A DNA stretch of 57,133 nt. Origin: AM-1111 sp046302135 (lineage in GTDB: Bacteria > Bacteroidota > Bacteroidia > B-17B0 > Aurantibacillaceae). Both the position numbers and the translations under genes were made by a program. A model generated the notes under the pieces. The model saw only the letters and a program-made list of their open reading frames with translations. It was not told the origin of the DNA and searched no databases. The stretch covers positions 1-57,133 of the forward strand of contig JBKCIQ010000055.1 in NCBI GenBank assembly GCA_046302135.1, in the 5' to 3' direction. This document shows, in pieces, positions 8,354-17,537 of the stretch; position 1 is the stretch's first letter; each line of letters begins with the position of its first letter.

Positions 8354-11300
8354 TTAAGACTTGTCTTTTCCGAGTGAAATTTTGAAGTCAGCACCTTTTC
8401 CTTTTATTTTTATTGGCAGATACTTAATGTTTTTACCCTCTTGCTTGTACTGAATTTCGTCCGTGTTCCCTGTGTTATCGCTTGACTTTCCAAATAACCT
8501 TTGCCAACCAGCTCTTGTAACCATCTTTACAGGAACTTTCACAAAATATTCCATATCAAAATCCATATTCTGCTTTCCTGAAATATCAATAAAACCCAGT
8601 GAAGAGTTTATTGTCATCGATGGAACATTAATTACGCCTTTATTTATTCTGAAATGATTTTCCAATGTATCAAAAATAATCCTGTTAAGATTTTTATCTT
8701 TAAAATAGTTAGATAAAACACTCATGGGACCGTAATTTTCAAGCTTTCCTTCTGTTAACTTAAGGTCTAAGTTAATGCTTGATTCGTCTAAAACGGGAAT
8801 CATATCAGGATGCACTCTAACATGCCCACTTATTTTTCCTGAAAGGTTCCCGTGAATATTATCTGAAACTAAATACTCCTGTCCAAAATTTTCAAATTTG
8901 AAAAACAACTGGTCAATACTAATTTTACTTAGAGTTATATCTGGATCAAAGAAAATTTTGTTTCTGTTGGTGCCGTCAAATTCACCCTTAATTTGAATTT
9001 TCCCTCCTGCGGCAGTCATGTTTAGTTTATCTACTTTAAGATGATGATTTTTATTGGTTATTAAACTTGTACTGAAGTCTGTGATGTGATATCGGTGATA
9101 TTTTAGATTTGAAATGCTTAAGTCATAAGACATGTGGGGAAATGGAAGGTCATAAATATTGAATGCCTTTTCGTGCTCTGCAGGGGTCATTGTTTTCGGA
9201 TGAGGTGTACTTTCATAATTCATTAACTCATCCAAATCAAGATTTGATGCGTTTAAATAAAGGTGATTTCGTTTTTTTGACATTAATGAATCTGTCCCAA
9301 GGTAATAATCTATTCTTGCGTTAAGATGAGTTTTCCCTGCGGTGAGATCAATATTGTCAATTTTTAAATTGTTATCGGAATAATTTACCTGAAGATTTTT
9401 TATACTGACGCTAAGCGGATGCACTTTCATTCCTGCATCCAAGTGGCTAATGTTTGCTGAAACTGAATTAATTTTTTCCTTATAATTAACAACAGCGTTT
9501 CCATCAATATGAAACCGCCTCAATTCTTCATGTCTATAATCCTCGGGCATGTAATTAACAGAATTATAAGTGAAAATATCTTCGAACTGAAGTAATCCCG
9601 AGCTTATTTTAAAACTACTGCTTATGTCTCCGTTTGGATGCGGATCAAAAAGAATAGGGTAATTCTTTATAGTACATAAAATATCGAAATCGCTTTTATC
9701 AATTGCACCTTTAAAATTCAATATTTTTAATTCATTATCGTTGATGTCAACATGTAGCTTAAGATCATGAAGTGCGTGCGGATAATTTTTAAATCGAGCT
9801 GAAAATTTTTTTATGTCAAATTCTCCACGTGGTAAGTTTTTATATTCAGTAAAATCCTTTGCGGAGGCGATGAAATTCATAGAAACTGCCAGATTTTCAA
9901 TTTTTTCATCTAATGCAGATTTCGTTCCTGTACTGTCTTTGGTAATTTCAGAAAGGTCTATTAAATCAGAATTTATATCCAGAGCAACATTTACCTTTTT
10001 ATCTGTATGGTGTATTATAGCCGGTAAGTCATCGATAAAAGCTTTGATTGAAATATCACTCTTGCCAATTTTTCCGGAGCACTTTAATATTTCAGCAGAT
10101 AAACCTTTGCATTTCACATTTAGGTTTAAATCTCGAAGTGGCAACTTTAATAACTTACCGTTAAAATTAAGGTTTCTTATATCGATGCTTGCCTGATAAT
10201 TATTTTGAAGATTTTGCAATGACTTAGCGGGATTCTTTAAATCAATAATATCAGCAAAACTAATATCGAGCATTAAGTTACCACGAATACCAGAAATATC
10301 TTTAATGTTGAAAAAGGAAGAAAGGTACTCAAGATCTACCTTCGTCTTGGTGTTTATCTCCACCTCAGGTGAAAAAAAATTTTTAACCTGAATCCTAGAA
10401 TTGATATTGCCCCCTTCCATTCTAGCACTCAAATCATTAAGATTAAACTCCATGGTTTCACGATTACGCTTCTCGCCGTTGGTGTAGAACATTTTAAAGT
10501 TGAGCTTATCCATTTTTCGACCATTCTCGATGTTTACAAATTCAGCATCCTTACAGCCAAAGAAAATTTTTACAAGAGGTTGATAGCCATTTATTGATTT
10601 TCCGTCAACGGACGCTGTAAAATAAACATTTCCCTTGTTTTTAAACTTCTGATGCAAGACTTCAAACCCTTGCGGCGCGAATGCAAGCAGAAGATCAAAA
10701 TTGGGTTTTCTTCCTCCGAAACGTAGAGAAAGATCCATGTCGTTTTTAATGTTTATCCTACCTGACATTTTAAAGTCTGAATATTCCATATTTACAACTG
10801 AAGGAGAAATATTTAAGATCTGTTTGATTTTATCATAATCCAATTGAGAAGACAGGTTGAGATGTTTGCGCTTAAAAAAAGTTGTATCTCTACCTTTCAA
10901 AATATTAATTACAAAATCTGATTCGCAACCAATTGCCAAATGCTCCGGGCTCGCGTTAAAACTTGCAATTAATTTGTTCATGAAAACGTCGACTTTTATT
11001 TTATTTTTCTCATTAAGTTTATTTATGTCGACATTAACTACTTTTATTTTTTTCAACTTTATTTTAAACTCATTTTTACCTTCCGACTTTGATTTAGTTG
11101 CAAGCGCCTTCGTAATATTAAGTGTTCCTGCAGAGTCTTGAATCAGATCTATGCTTCCCCCATTAAGTTCGATTGATTTTATTTCCATTTTCCCTTGGGC
11201 TATTGTCCAAAGATCGAATCCAATATAAAGATGTTCAAGGTCTAAAATAGGCTTAGACTTAGATGCTTTTTCAGATAAAAGCTTGAAGTGATTAAGATCA

Positions 11301-11509
11301 ATTGATATATATGGAAAATTTTCAAATGGAGAGATGTGTTGATCTTGTATACTTAACTCTCCGGTTATATTTTCATTGGCCTTATTCAATAAATTTTTAA
11401 CAATATCATCCTGTTTAAAGTATATAATCAATATGGAGATTAGAAAAAAAAGTATTGGTAATAAAATAATAGAACCGATAAGTATTTTCCAAAAGTTGGA
11501 TTTCTTCAT
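8354..11509 (-). CDS. Large AsmA-like membrane-anchored protein
   Basis: This 1051-residue protein has one N-terminal transmembrane helix (residues 8-30), then a very long beta-rich periplasmic region with the AsmA/TamB/YhdP style of repeating strands. The start of the soluble part (LLNKANENITGELSIQD) and the C-terminal region (GKLENYGPMSVLSNYF, then FRINKGVINVPSMTINSS) fit AsmA-family proteins. Such proteins bridge inner and outer membrane and are linked to phospholipid transport or outer-membrane assembly. It is the last gene of a minus-strand operon, starting 28 bases after the outer-membrane-like protein. The partner it assists may be that neighbour; this is inference. Confidence 0.85.
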   Translation of the reverse strand: MKKSNFWKILIGSIILLPILFFLISILIIYFKQDDIVKNLLNKANENITGELSIQDQHISPFENFPYISIDLNHFKLLSEKASKSKPILDLEHLYIGFDLWTIAQGKMEIKSIELNGGSIDLIQDSAGTLNITKALATKSKSEGKNEFKIKLKKIKVVNVDINKLNEKNKIKVDVFMNKLIASFNASPEHLAIGCESDFVINILKGRDTTFFKRKHLNLSSQLDYDKIKQILNISPSVVNMEYSDFKMSGRINIKNDMDLSLRFGGRKPNFDLLLAFAPQGFEVLHQKFKNKGNVYFTASVDGKSINGYQPLVKIFFGCKDAEFVNIENGRKMDKLNFKMFYTNGEKRNRETMEFNLNDLSARMEGGNINSRIQVKNFFSPEVEINTKTKVDLEYLSSFFNIKDISGIRGNLMLDISFADIIDLKNPAKSLQNLQNNYQASIDIRNLNFNGKLLKLPLRDLNLNVKCKGLSAEILKCSGKIGKSDISIKAFIDDLPAIIHHTDKKVNVALDINSDLIDLSEITKDSTGTKSALDEKIENLAVSMNFIASAKDFTEYKNLPRGEFDIKKFSARFKNYPHALHDLKLHVDINDNELKILNFKGAIDKSDFDILCTIKNYPILFDPHPNGDISSSFKISSGLLQFEDIFTYNSVNYMPEDYRHEELRRFHIDGNAVVNYKEKINSVSANISHLDAGMKVHPLSVSIKNLQVNYSDNNLKIDNIDLTAGKTHLNARIDYYLGTDSLMSKKRNHLYLNASNLDLDELMNYESTPHPKTMTPAEHEKAFNIYDLPFPHMSYDLSISNLKYHRYHITDFSTSLITNKNHHLKVDKLNMTAAGGKIQIKGEFDGTNRNKIFFDPDITLSKISIDQLFFKFENFGQEYLVSDNIHGNLSGKISGHVRVHPDMIPVLDESSINLDLKLTEGKLENYGPMSVLSNYFKDKNLNRIIFDTLENHFRINKGVINVPSMTINSSLGFIDISGKQNMDFDMEYFVKVPVKMVTRAGWQRLFGKSSDNTGNTDEIQYKQEGKNIKYLPIKIKGKGADFKISLGKDKS

Positions 11510-11537
11510 TACAATATTTTAGCGCAGATAAAATCCC

Positions 11538-13436
11538 CTACTTACTGAACAAATTATACCCTACTGAAAGCATAAATGTATTCAGGTTTTTAATAACTAA
11601 TCCATCAACGTATCCCAAACTACTTTCACCAAAAACCCCTAAAGAGAATCTGTTTAATTCTGTTTCAACTCCTCCCCTGAAAGAAAAATAATTGGTCTTT
11701 AACTGCTGAGGAGAATTAAATTGAGTATATGTTGAATTATTGTAATATTCCTCTGCAACGTTCTCTTTTGGTATTACCTGAAACTCATCGAATGGTAAGG
11801 AGTTAACGAAATCATCTGCGGGTTTGTAAACACTGAAATTCAAATTACCGTTTATGAAAAACATGGCGTCGCCTGAATTTAAACTGGCCATGGTTCTCGG
11901 ACATTGTGATTCATACCAACTGTCAAAATCTAAAAGCAAATCACTTGAGTTTACGTTTTCGTTGGTATTTCTCTCCAATGTATTGATGATAGGAATATTA
12001 AAACGAAAACCGCTGATGAATCTACATTTGACTAAATCATTTGAAATAAAGTCAAAGCCAAACTGCTGTCCGAGGCTTAAAACCGTATAGTCTTTTCTAT
12101 ATGTTCCTTCGTAAATATTTGTTTGATCATAGTCAAAATCAAATGTTGTGGCGTAAGTAGTGTCATTAGTTGGTAACAAAAGCGTTTTTATTTCGCGGGT
12201 ACGGGTGTCAACACGCATATTTGCCGTGCCTAAAGATGACTCCCAGAAAAATCTTCTTCCGAGTTGACGCCTATAAAACAATTCGAATTGAGGCTTATAA
12301 TCAAACAGAGAAATATCTCTTAAAGTAGCAATCTTCAAGTAATAGGTCGAGTTTCCGATTGTACTGTTGCTGGGGTCGGCAACTTCAGTGTAGGACATTA
12401 TATTTAATGGATTCTCTTCGGAAAAATAACCTTGAATTGAGTTTGATATTGAGTTATTTATTCTAACACCCAAATTATGTTTATTGCTTTTAATCTTTAT
12501 TTTTGGGACTTCCGTCAAATCAGTATTTTCTTTTAAGATTTTATTTTTAGTGGAAAAGTTATAATTGAAAAGATCAGAACCAACATAGAAACCAAATGAG
12601 TAAAGATTCTCATATGGCCTGTACATTTCTCGGTTGGCTACCTTTGTTGTTCCTTTTAATTCAGATCCAGTTCCAGTCCCTGATACTTCAAAATTGATTC
12701 CGGCTCTGAATCTATATGTCTCTGCACCAACTCCAAATCTAAATGTATTAAGTGTGGTTGGGAAAGAATAAATTGCTCTTGAAATCTCTTCTTCGTCATT
12801 TACCCAATAGCTGTTTATATCAAAAGTTCTGAAAGAATAATTTTTAATTGTTTTACGATATAAATAGCCAAACTGTACATAAGGCTTTATAGGTTTGTGA
12901 GGAAGAAATTTGTACCCCACATTAAAAGAAAAATTTCTTGTTTTGACTTCCTCCCTGTATCGATTGTCTATAACCCAAACTTCGTACTGTTTGTTAACCC
13001 ACTTGTCGTAAAGTAATTCTGCTTCTTCAGGAGTTGATGCAAACCCGTTTGTTACGGCATTCTGAATATAGGTATCCTTATCTGCCCAATTGGAGTAAAA
13101 ATATGGGGTGTAATTAGCTTTTCCTCTCATTTCAATAGATAATTTCGATGCTGAAAATGAAAAGTCAAAGAACCATCTGTTTTTTGTTTTATACCTTAGG
13201 TAAAATGGAACTTCAAATGAATTAACAGATATAGGCCTTAAAAAATAAAAATTTAATGTGTCGTCTATTCTGTCTGCAACCTGAAAATGAGGCCTTACCA
13301 TTGAATCATTTAATTGTTTCTCTTTGTCGCCCTCAAAAAAGTTCAACTTAGGCATGAACTCAATACCCATGCTTATAGACTGAGCACTAATTTTGAAAAC
13401 AGAAATTAAAATGGCGAATAAAAAAAGTTTTTTCAT
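11538..13436 (-). CDS. Secreted or outer-membrane protein, probably beta-barrel
   Basis: The 632-residue protein has a signal peptide (MKKLFLFAILISVFKISAQS). The mature part is rich in alternating aromatic/hydrophobic strands such as YRFRAGINFEVSG and FELFYRRQLGRRFFWESSLG, ending in LSVGYNLFSK. That pattern suits an outer-membrane barrel of the porin/OmpA-like kind. I do not recognise a named family. It begins 15 bases after the caspase gene stop and is followed after 28 bases by the AsmA-like gene, so the three are almost certainly co-transcribed. Confidence 0.75.
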   Translation of the reverse strand: MKKLFLFAILISVFKISAQSISMGIEFMPKLNFFEGDKEKQLNDSMVRPHFQVADRIDDTLNFYFLRPISVNSFEVPFYLRYKTKNRWFFDFSFSASKLSIEMRGKANYTPYFYSNWADKDTYIQNAVTNGFASTPEEAELLYDKWVNKQYEVWVIDNRYREEVKTRNFSFNVGYKFLPHKPIKPYVQFGYLYRKTIKNYSFRTFDINSYWVNDEEEISRAIYSFPTTLNTFRFGVGAETYRFRAGINFEVSGTGTGSELKGTTKVANREMYRPYENLYSFGFYVGSDLFNYNFSTKNKILKENTDLTEVPKIKIKSNKHNLGVRINNSISNSIQGYFSEENPLNIMSYTEVADPSNSTIGNSTYYLKIATLRDISLFDYKPQFELFYRRQLGRRFFWESSLGTANMRVDTRTREIKTLLLPTNDTTYATTFDFDYDQTNIYEGTYRKDYTVLSLGQQFGFDFISNDLVKCRFISGFRFNIPIINTLERNTNENVNSSDLLLDFDSWYESQCPRTMASLNSGDAMFFINGNLNFSVYKPADDFVNSLPFDEFQVIPKENVAEEYYNNSTYTQFNSPQQLKTNYFSFRGGVETELNRFSLGVFGESSLGYVDGLVIKNLNTFMLSVGYNLFSK

Positions 13437-13451
13437 TTGGTTTAAAATTAT

Positions 13452-16436
13452 TTATTGAATTCTGATATCATTGGACAAGTTTTCATTTCTCACGTTCGGT
13501 TTTTGCTTGCCGTTGGTGATTTGCTGAACTTCACGTATAAGAAAATCTTTGAGTTCAGAAAGCATAATTTTTTTATCACCGTTCAGATCTGCCCTTTTGG
13601 AAGCAAGCCCTGTTAAAAGTGAGTAAGTAAAAACCCCATTATTCCATTTGCCACCCTCCATTGCATATTCAGTTGCACCGGCACTTGAAATTACCCATGC
13701 GCCATTATTTGCTCTGAAATCTACGAAAACAGATTTCGCAAGTTCAAAAGAGTTAATTTTCTCAATGTTAGTAATATTGGTTCCTGCTGAACGAAACGCA
13801 ATTTCTCCTTCAATTTGAACCTGTTCTTTTGAAACCTTAACTTCATCTTTATCTACTTCTCCCGAATGACAGGCGTCAATGAAAAGAATACGATTTCGTG
13901 ATTTTGTGTTTTCAATAACCGACTCCATCAATTCATAATTTATTCCTCTTACCGAAGGATTATTAAAATCCATATCAGAAGAAGCAAGATAGTAATCAAG
14001 TTTTTGATCTAACACGCCGTGTCCCGCAAGAAAGAACAGTACAACATCTTGAGGTTTAGCCGGCTTTAAAAAATCTGCAAGTGCTTTTACATTTTCTATT
14101 GTTACATCTTTATTTAGTAAATATTTAATATTTACTTTTTTAAATAGCTTATCCTTGTTTAAAAATCCTCCCAGATCGTTAGCATCCTTTTGAGCATATT
14201 TCAAATTGTACTGACTTTCGTTGTATTCTGAAACACCCATCAACACCAAATACAACTCAGGGGTAACACTTGAATTATTATTTAAAACCGTAAATGATTC
14301 CTTGAGTGAAGAAATTCCTTTTGAATTATTTACAAAAACCTGAATATAATTTGTTCCCGGACTCAAATTGATGGAAATATTTTGCTGAACCTCTTTACCG
14401 TTTAACTTAATTCCCGCTCTGCTTCCCTCAGGAACACCGTTTACGAAAACACACAAATTATCCAAATCAGACAATTGGTCTGAGGCACTAATTGAAAAAT
14501 TAAATGTTCCATCTTTAGACTCTAATTTATCCGGCAATTGTAATTTAACAACGGGCAGTTTATCGCTTATTTCCAGATCCTCTTCTTTTAAATTTAGTTT
14601 AGATAATCTCTTTTCATATGCCTTCCGAAAATTCTCAACAACATCTTTCGAGCCAAAAGGCAGCTTGTTCAATACTATATCGGGGCGGTTAAATTTAAGA
14701 TCAAACTGATCAAACGGAAAAGCCCGGTTAGCAAATCGGAATGAAATGTATCCCAAAGAGCCCTTTGATACATAGTAGTTATTTTTGTCGTCTATAAAAA
14801 TAAAATCATTAGAACCAAAAGCCCCATAATTCATAATAAATTGCCCGGATTTGAGGTCCCAAAATTTAATTATTCCGTCCCACCCGGCAGTAGCAATAAA
14901 ACCGTATTTTTCATTTATTGCAACTGAACTTATTCTGTCAATATGATTACAATTAATCATATTTACTGATCCACTATTTAAATCTTTTATTGTAAAGGAA
15001 TTTCTTTGAGCTGCTACCTCTATGCCTAATAATTTACTTTGGCAAAACAAAAGAGAGTCTGTGTACAAATCCTCAGGCGGTGGAACATCTCCCTGTTTCA
15101 GCCTTTCGATATAGGAGGAAATGTTTTTATTTGATTTTCTTTCTCGGGTGAGGGTCATTTTTTTTGAGTCATTTAAATTCCAAACAGAAAACAACTCTTG
15201 AACCTGATCATACACCTCACCCTTTTCATTTTTTGCAAGGTGCATTTGATAAAACTTTATATCAAATTCATCCTCTGAGTTTTTTCTTGGTTTGATTTGA
15301 GCTACTGAATAACCCCAGCCTAAACTTTTGCTCACTTTACTCGGCTCAAGCGCACCGGCCTTACTTTCACCACTTAAAAGATTAGACTTCCTGAATGAAC
15401 CATTTGCATATCCGATAATAAGATTCTGGCCGTTCGATGAAAAAGCAATTTTATTTATTCGCTCTACTTTTCCATTTAATTTTTTTATAAATCGTAACTT
15501 AAGCGCATCCCACAAAATTATACTCCTATCGCTTCCTGCTGTAGCAAGTAGGCTTCCGTCTTTAGAAATTGCAACAGAACTTACTTTACCATTATGATCA
15601 TTAATGGAAAATTTCTTTTCAAAATTCTTTTTATTGTAAACAATGAGTCCTGATTTATTAGAGGCAACAAAAATATTTTCTGAATTAACCACAACACCAT
15701 TGAAAGAGTTGGTTGGAAAATCAGATGTTGCCCCTCCTGACTCTCCTTTTGATGGAACAATAGAAAGCACCTTGCCGCTTACGGTTGATGCAAAAAGATT
15801 TCCATTTTCTTCATCAAAAAATAAATCTGAAACAGTCCCGGAAAACGTACGCCTAACAGAAAATTCAGGCTTTGGACCTGGTACAACCTGCAACAAGTAA
15901 TAAACAGACTGCTGTTTACCTCCAATTAGTACCTGACTACCCTCTTTATTGATTTTAATGCTTGTAAAAACATCTCTGCTCTGAATATCATATTTTGTTA
16001 CATTTCCTGTTGTAAGATTAATACAACCAAGAGTATGTGAGCCAAAATAAATGAGATCATTTGATGCCTTGGCCAAACAGCCGATAGGATTTCTGAAAGT
16101 AAATTCGCGTATCATTTCTGAAGAATGAATATTCCATAATTTAATCTTTCCCGAAATACAACTTGCTGCAATTACACTATCATTAATAAAAATAATATCG
16201 GAAATCTCTTCAACCTGTTCAATAACTGAATTGTACTGTCTCCCAAGTTTTATGTCCCAAACTATTATTTTTTGATCTTCACCTAATGATAAAACAAAGC
16301 TTTCATTAGGAGAAAAAATTACTTTACTGATTGCGGAAGAGTGTCCCGTTTGTACTACAAGATCTACTTTTTGGGATACCAATAAAAATGGTAAAGTAAC
16401 AAAAAGATAAAATAAATTAAGTAAATGCTTTGTCAT
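13452..16436 (-). CDS. Exported WD40-repeat caspase-family protein
   Basis: The 994-residue protein begins with a signal peptide (residues 1-22), so it probably acts outside the cytoplasm. Residues ~27-570 contain WD40-type beta-propeller repeats; clear blades end in KIIVWDIK (near 60), KIKLWNIH (near 103), SIILWDAL (near 310) and IIKFWDLK (near 525). A caspase/metacaspase (peptidase C14) domain starts near 729 with LYLVLMGVSEYN. The catalytic His is in FFLAGHGV (near 807) and the catalytic Cys in FIDACHSGE (near 856). A DLNGDKKIMLSEL calcium-loop-like segment sits near 945. Both catalytic residues are intact. It heads an operon with a barrel-like and an AsmA-like protein. The propeller probably recruits a partner or substrate. 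Confidence 0.9.
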   Translation of the reverse strand: MTKHLLNLFYLFVTLPFLLVSQKVDLVVQTGHSSAISKVIFSPNESFVLSLGEDQKIIVWDIKLGRQYNSVIEQVEEISDIIFINDSVIAASCISGKIKLWNIHSSEMIREFTFRNPIGCLAKASNDLIYFGSHTLGCINLTTGNVTKYDIQSRDVFTSIKINKEGSQVLIGGKQQSVYYLLQVVPGPKPEFSVRRTFSGTVSDLFFDEENGNLFASTVSGKVLSIVPSKGESGGATSDFPTNSFNGVVVNSENIFVASNKSGLIVYNKKNFEKKFSINDHNGKVSSVAISKDGSLLATAGSDRSIILWDALKLRFIKKLNGKVERINKIAFSSNGQNLIIGYANGSFRKSNLLSGESKAGALEPSKVSKSLGWGYSVAQIKPRKNSEDEFDIKFYQMHLAKNEKGEVYDQVQELFSVWNLNDSKKMTLTRERKSNKNISSYIERLKQGDVPPPEDLYTDSLLFCQSKLLGIEVAAQRNSFTIKDLNSGSVNMINCNHIDRISSVAINEKYGFIATAGWDGIIKFWDLKSGQFIMNYGAFGSNDFIFIDDKNNYYVSKGSLGYISFRFANRAFPFDQFDLKFNRPDIVLNKLPFGSKDVVENFRKAYEKRLSKLNLKEEDLEISDKLPVVKLQLPDKLESKDGTFNFSISASDQLSDLDNLCVFVNGVPEGSRAGIKLNGKEVQQNISINLSPGTNYIQVFVNNSKGISSLKESFTVLNNNSSVTPELYLVLMGVSEYNESQYNLKYAQKDANDLGGFLNKDKLFKKVNIKYLLNKDVTIENVKALADFLKPAKPQDVVLFFLAGHGVLDQKLDYYLASSDMDFNNPSVRGINYELMESVIENTKSRNRILFIDACHSGEVDKDEVKVSKEQVQIEGEIAFRSAGTNITNIEKINSFELAKSVFVDFRANNGAWVISSAGATEYAMEGGKWNNGVFTYSLLTGLASKRADLNGDKKIMLSELKDFLIREVQQITNGKQKPNVRNENLSNDIRIQ

Positions 16437-16446
16437 AATAATTTTG

Positions 16447-16454
16447 CAAAATTA
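16447..16454 (-). promoter_or_regulatory. -7 element for the caspase operon
   Basis: The minus strand reads TAATTTTG, matching TAnnTTTG, only 10 bases before the caspase ATG. Transcription from it would give a leader of a few bases at most. Confidence 0.4.
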
Positions 16455-16524
16455 GAAAGTATTTTTCTTGTTTTTTTCTATCTTCGCTAAATTAAGAGAT
16501 AATAATAACATAAGCCTTTCAACA

Positions 16525-17454
16525 ATGAAAAAAAAATTATCATCAATCATAGTCTTTCAATTGCTTTTCTGCTTCATAAACGCTCAATCATCTTGGAATC
16601 CTGAAATTTGTTTGGTTACAGTTGATTCCGCAACATCCACCTACATTAGTGTTATTTGGAATAAACCGGTGGTTAATGACATTGACAGTTTTTATATTTA
16701 CAGGGCGGACTCTAATCAAACTAATTTTTCAAAAATTGCCTCTGTCAGCTATGCTGACTCAAGCGTTTATGATGATATTGGAGTAAACGTTAATACCACC
16801 TGGTATTCGTACCTTATCAGCGCAATTGATACCAACGGTATTGAAGGTCTGAAAAGTGATACGGCAAACACGTGTCTTTTAAATGTCGTTCCAAATATTG
16901 CATCCGGATATTTTAAATGCATGTGGAATAGTTATAAGAACGGAGCTAACAACCCGACATTCGTTAGATGCATGTGGGATTCTCTTGGAAATACTTCCGG
17001 CTTACAGCAAATCGGCGTTAATTGGGCTCCAACACTAACCTCATGGAATCATTTAGGGTACTCACAAGCGGCTCAAAGCGTTTACAGACTGGAAAATGAA
17101 GTAAGTAACCCTTGTAGTCCTGAAAGAGGTGTTATAAACACTTCACGTTCCAATGTTAGAAATGTCGCTAATCCATTGACACTTTCCAATGATTTAAATT
17201 CACTTTTTGAAAAGTTGACAAGAATATTCCCTAATCCGGGGTCTGATTTTTTAAATATCGAATGGAATCCGTCTTTAGAAATATCATCAATAGAATTGGT
17301 TGATGCCTTAGGAAAAAAAATTTCCGATGTAAAGGTTGGAAACAATCAACTAAAAGAAACCCTAAATATTACCGAACTTGATAGGGGAGTTTATTTTATT
17401 CTGTTTGTTGGAAAGAACGGAATAAATAAAAAAAGATTCGTCGCCATACGCTAA
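16525..17454 (+). CDS. Secreted fibronectin-III-like protein with T9SS sorting domain
   Basis: The start is placed at the ATG at 16525 because it gives a proper signal peptide (MKKKLSSIIVFQLLFCFINAQ); the frame is open 19 codons further upstream. Residues ~25-120 look like one fibronectin-type-III-like domain (ISVIWNKPVVNDIDSFYIYR). The C-terminus (~from 245) is a type A T9SS sorting domain with RIFPNPGSDF and the closing RGVYFILFVGKNG/KKRFV strand. It would be exported by Sec and then taken across the outer membrane by T9SS, ending on the surface or in the medium. The function of the passenger is unknown. Confidence 0.8.
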   Translation: MKKKLSSIIVFQLLFCFINAQSSWNPEICLVTVDSATSTYISVIWNKPVVNDIDSFYIYRADSNQTNFSKIASVSYADSSVYDDIGVNVNTTWYSYLISAIDTNGIEGLKSDTANTCLLNVVPNIASGYFKCMWNSYKNGANNPTFVRCMWDSLGNTSGLQQIGVNWAPTLTSWNHLGYSQAAQSVYRLENEVSNPCSPERGVINTSRSNVRNVANPLTLSNDLNSLFEKLTRIFPNPGSDFLNIEWNPSLEISSIELVDALGKKISDVKVGNNQLKETLNITELDRGVYFILFVGKNGINKKRFVAIR

Positions 17455-17537
17455 AAATTTAAAGTAAAATTTTTACCACGCAGATAATTTTTTTATGGAA
17501 ATTTTATCTTACTTTTAATTTTTCAAACTGATTTTTT

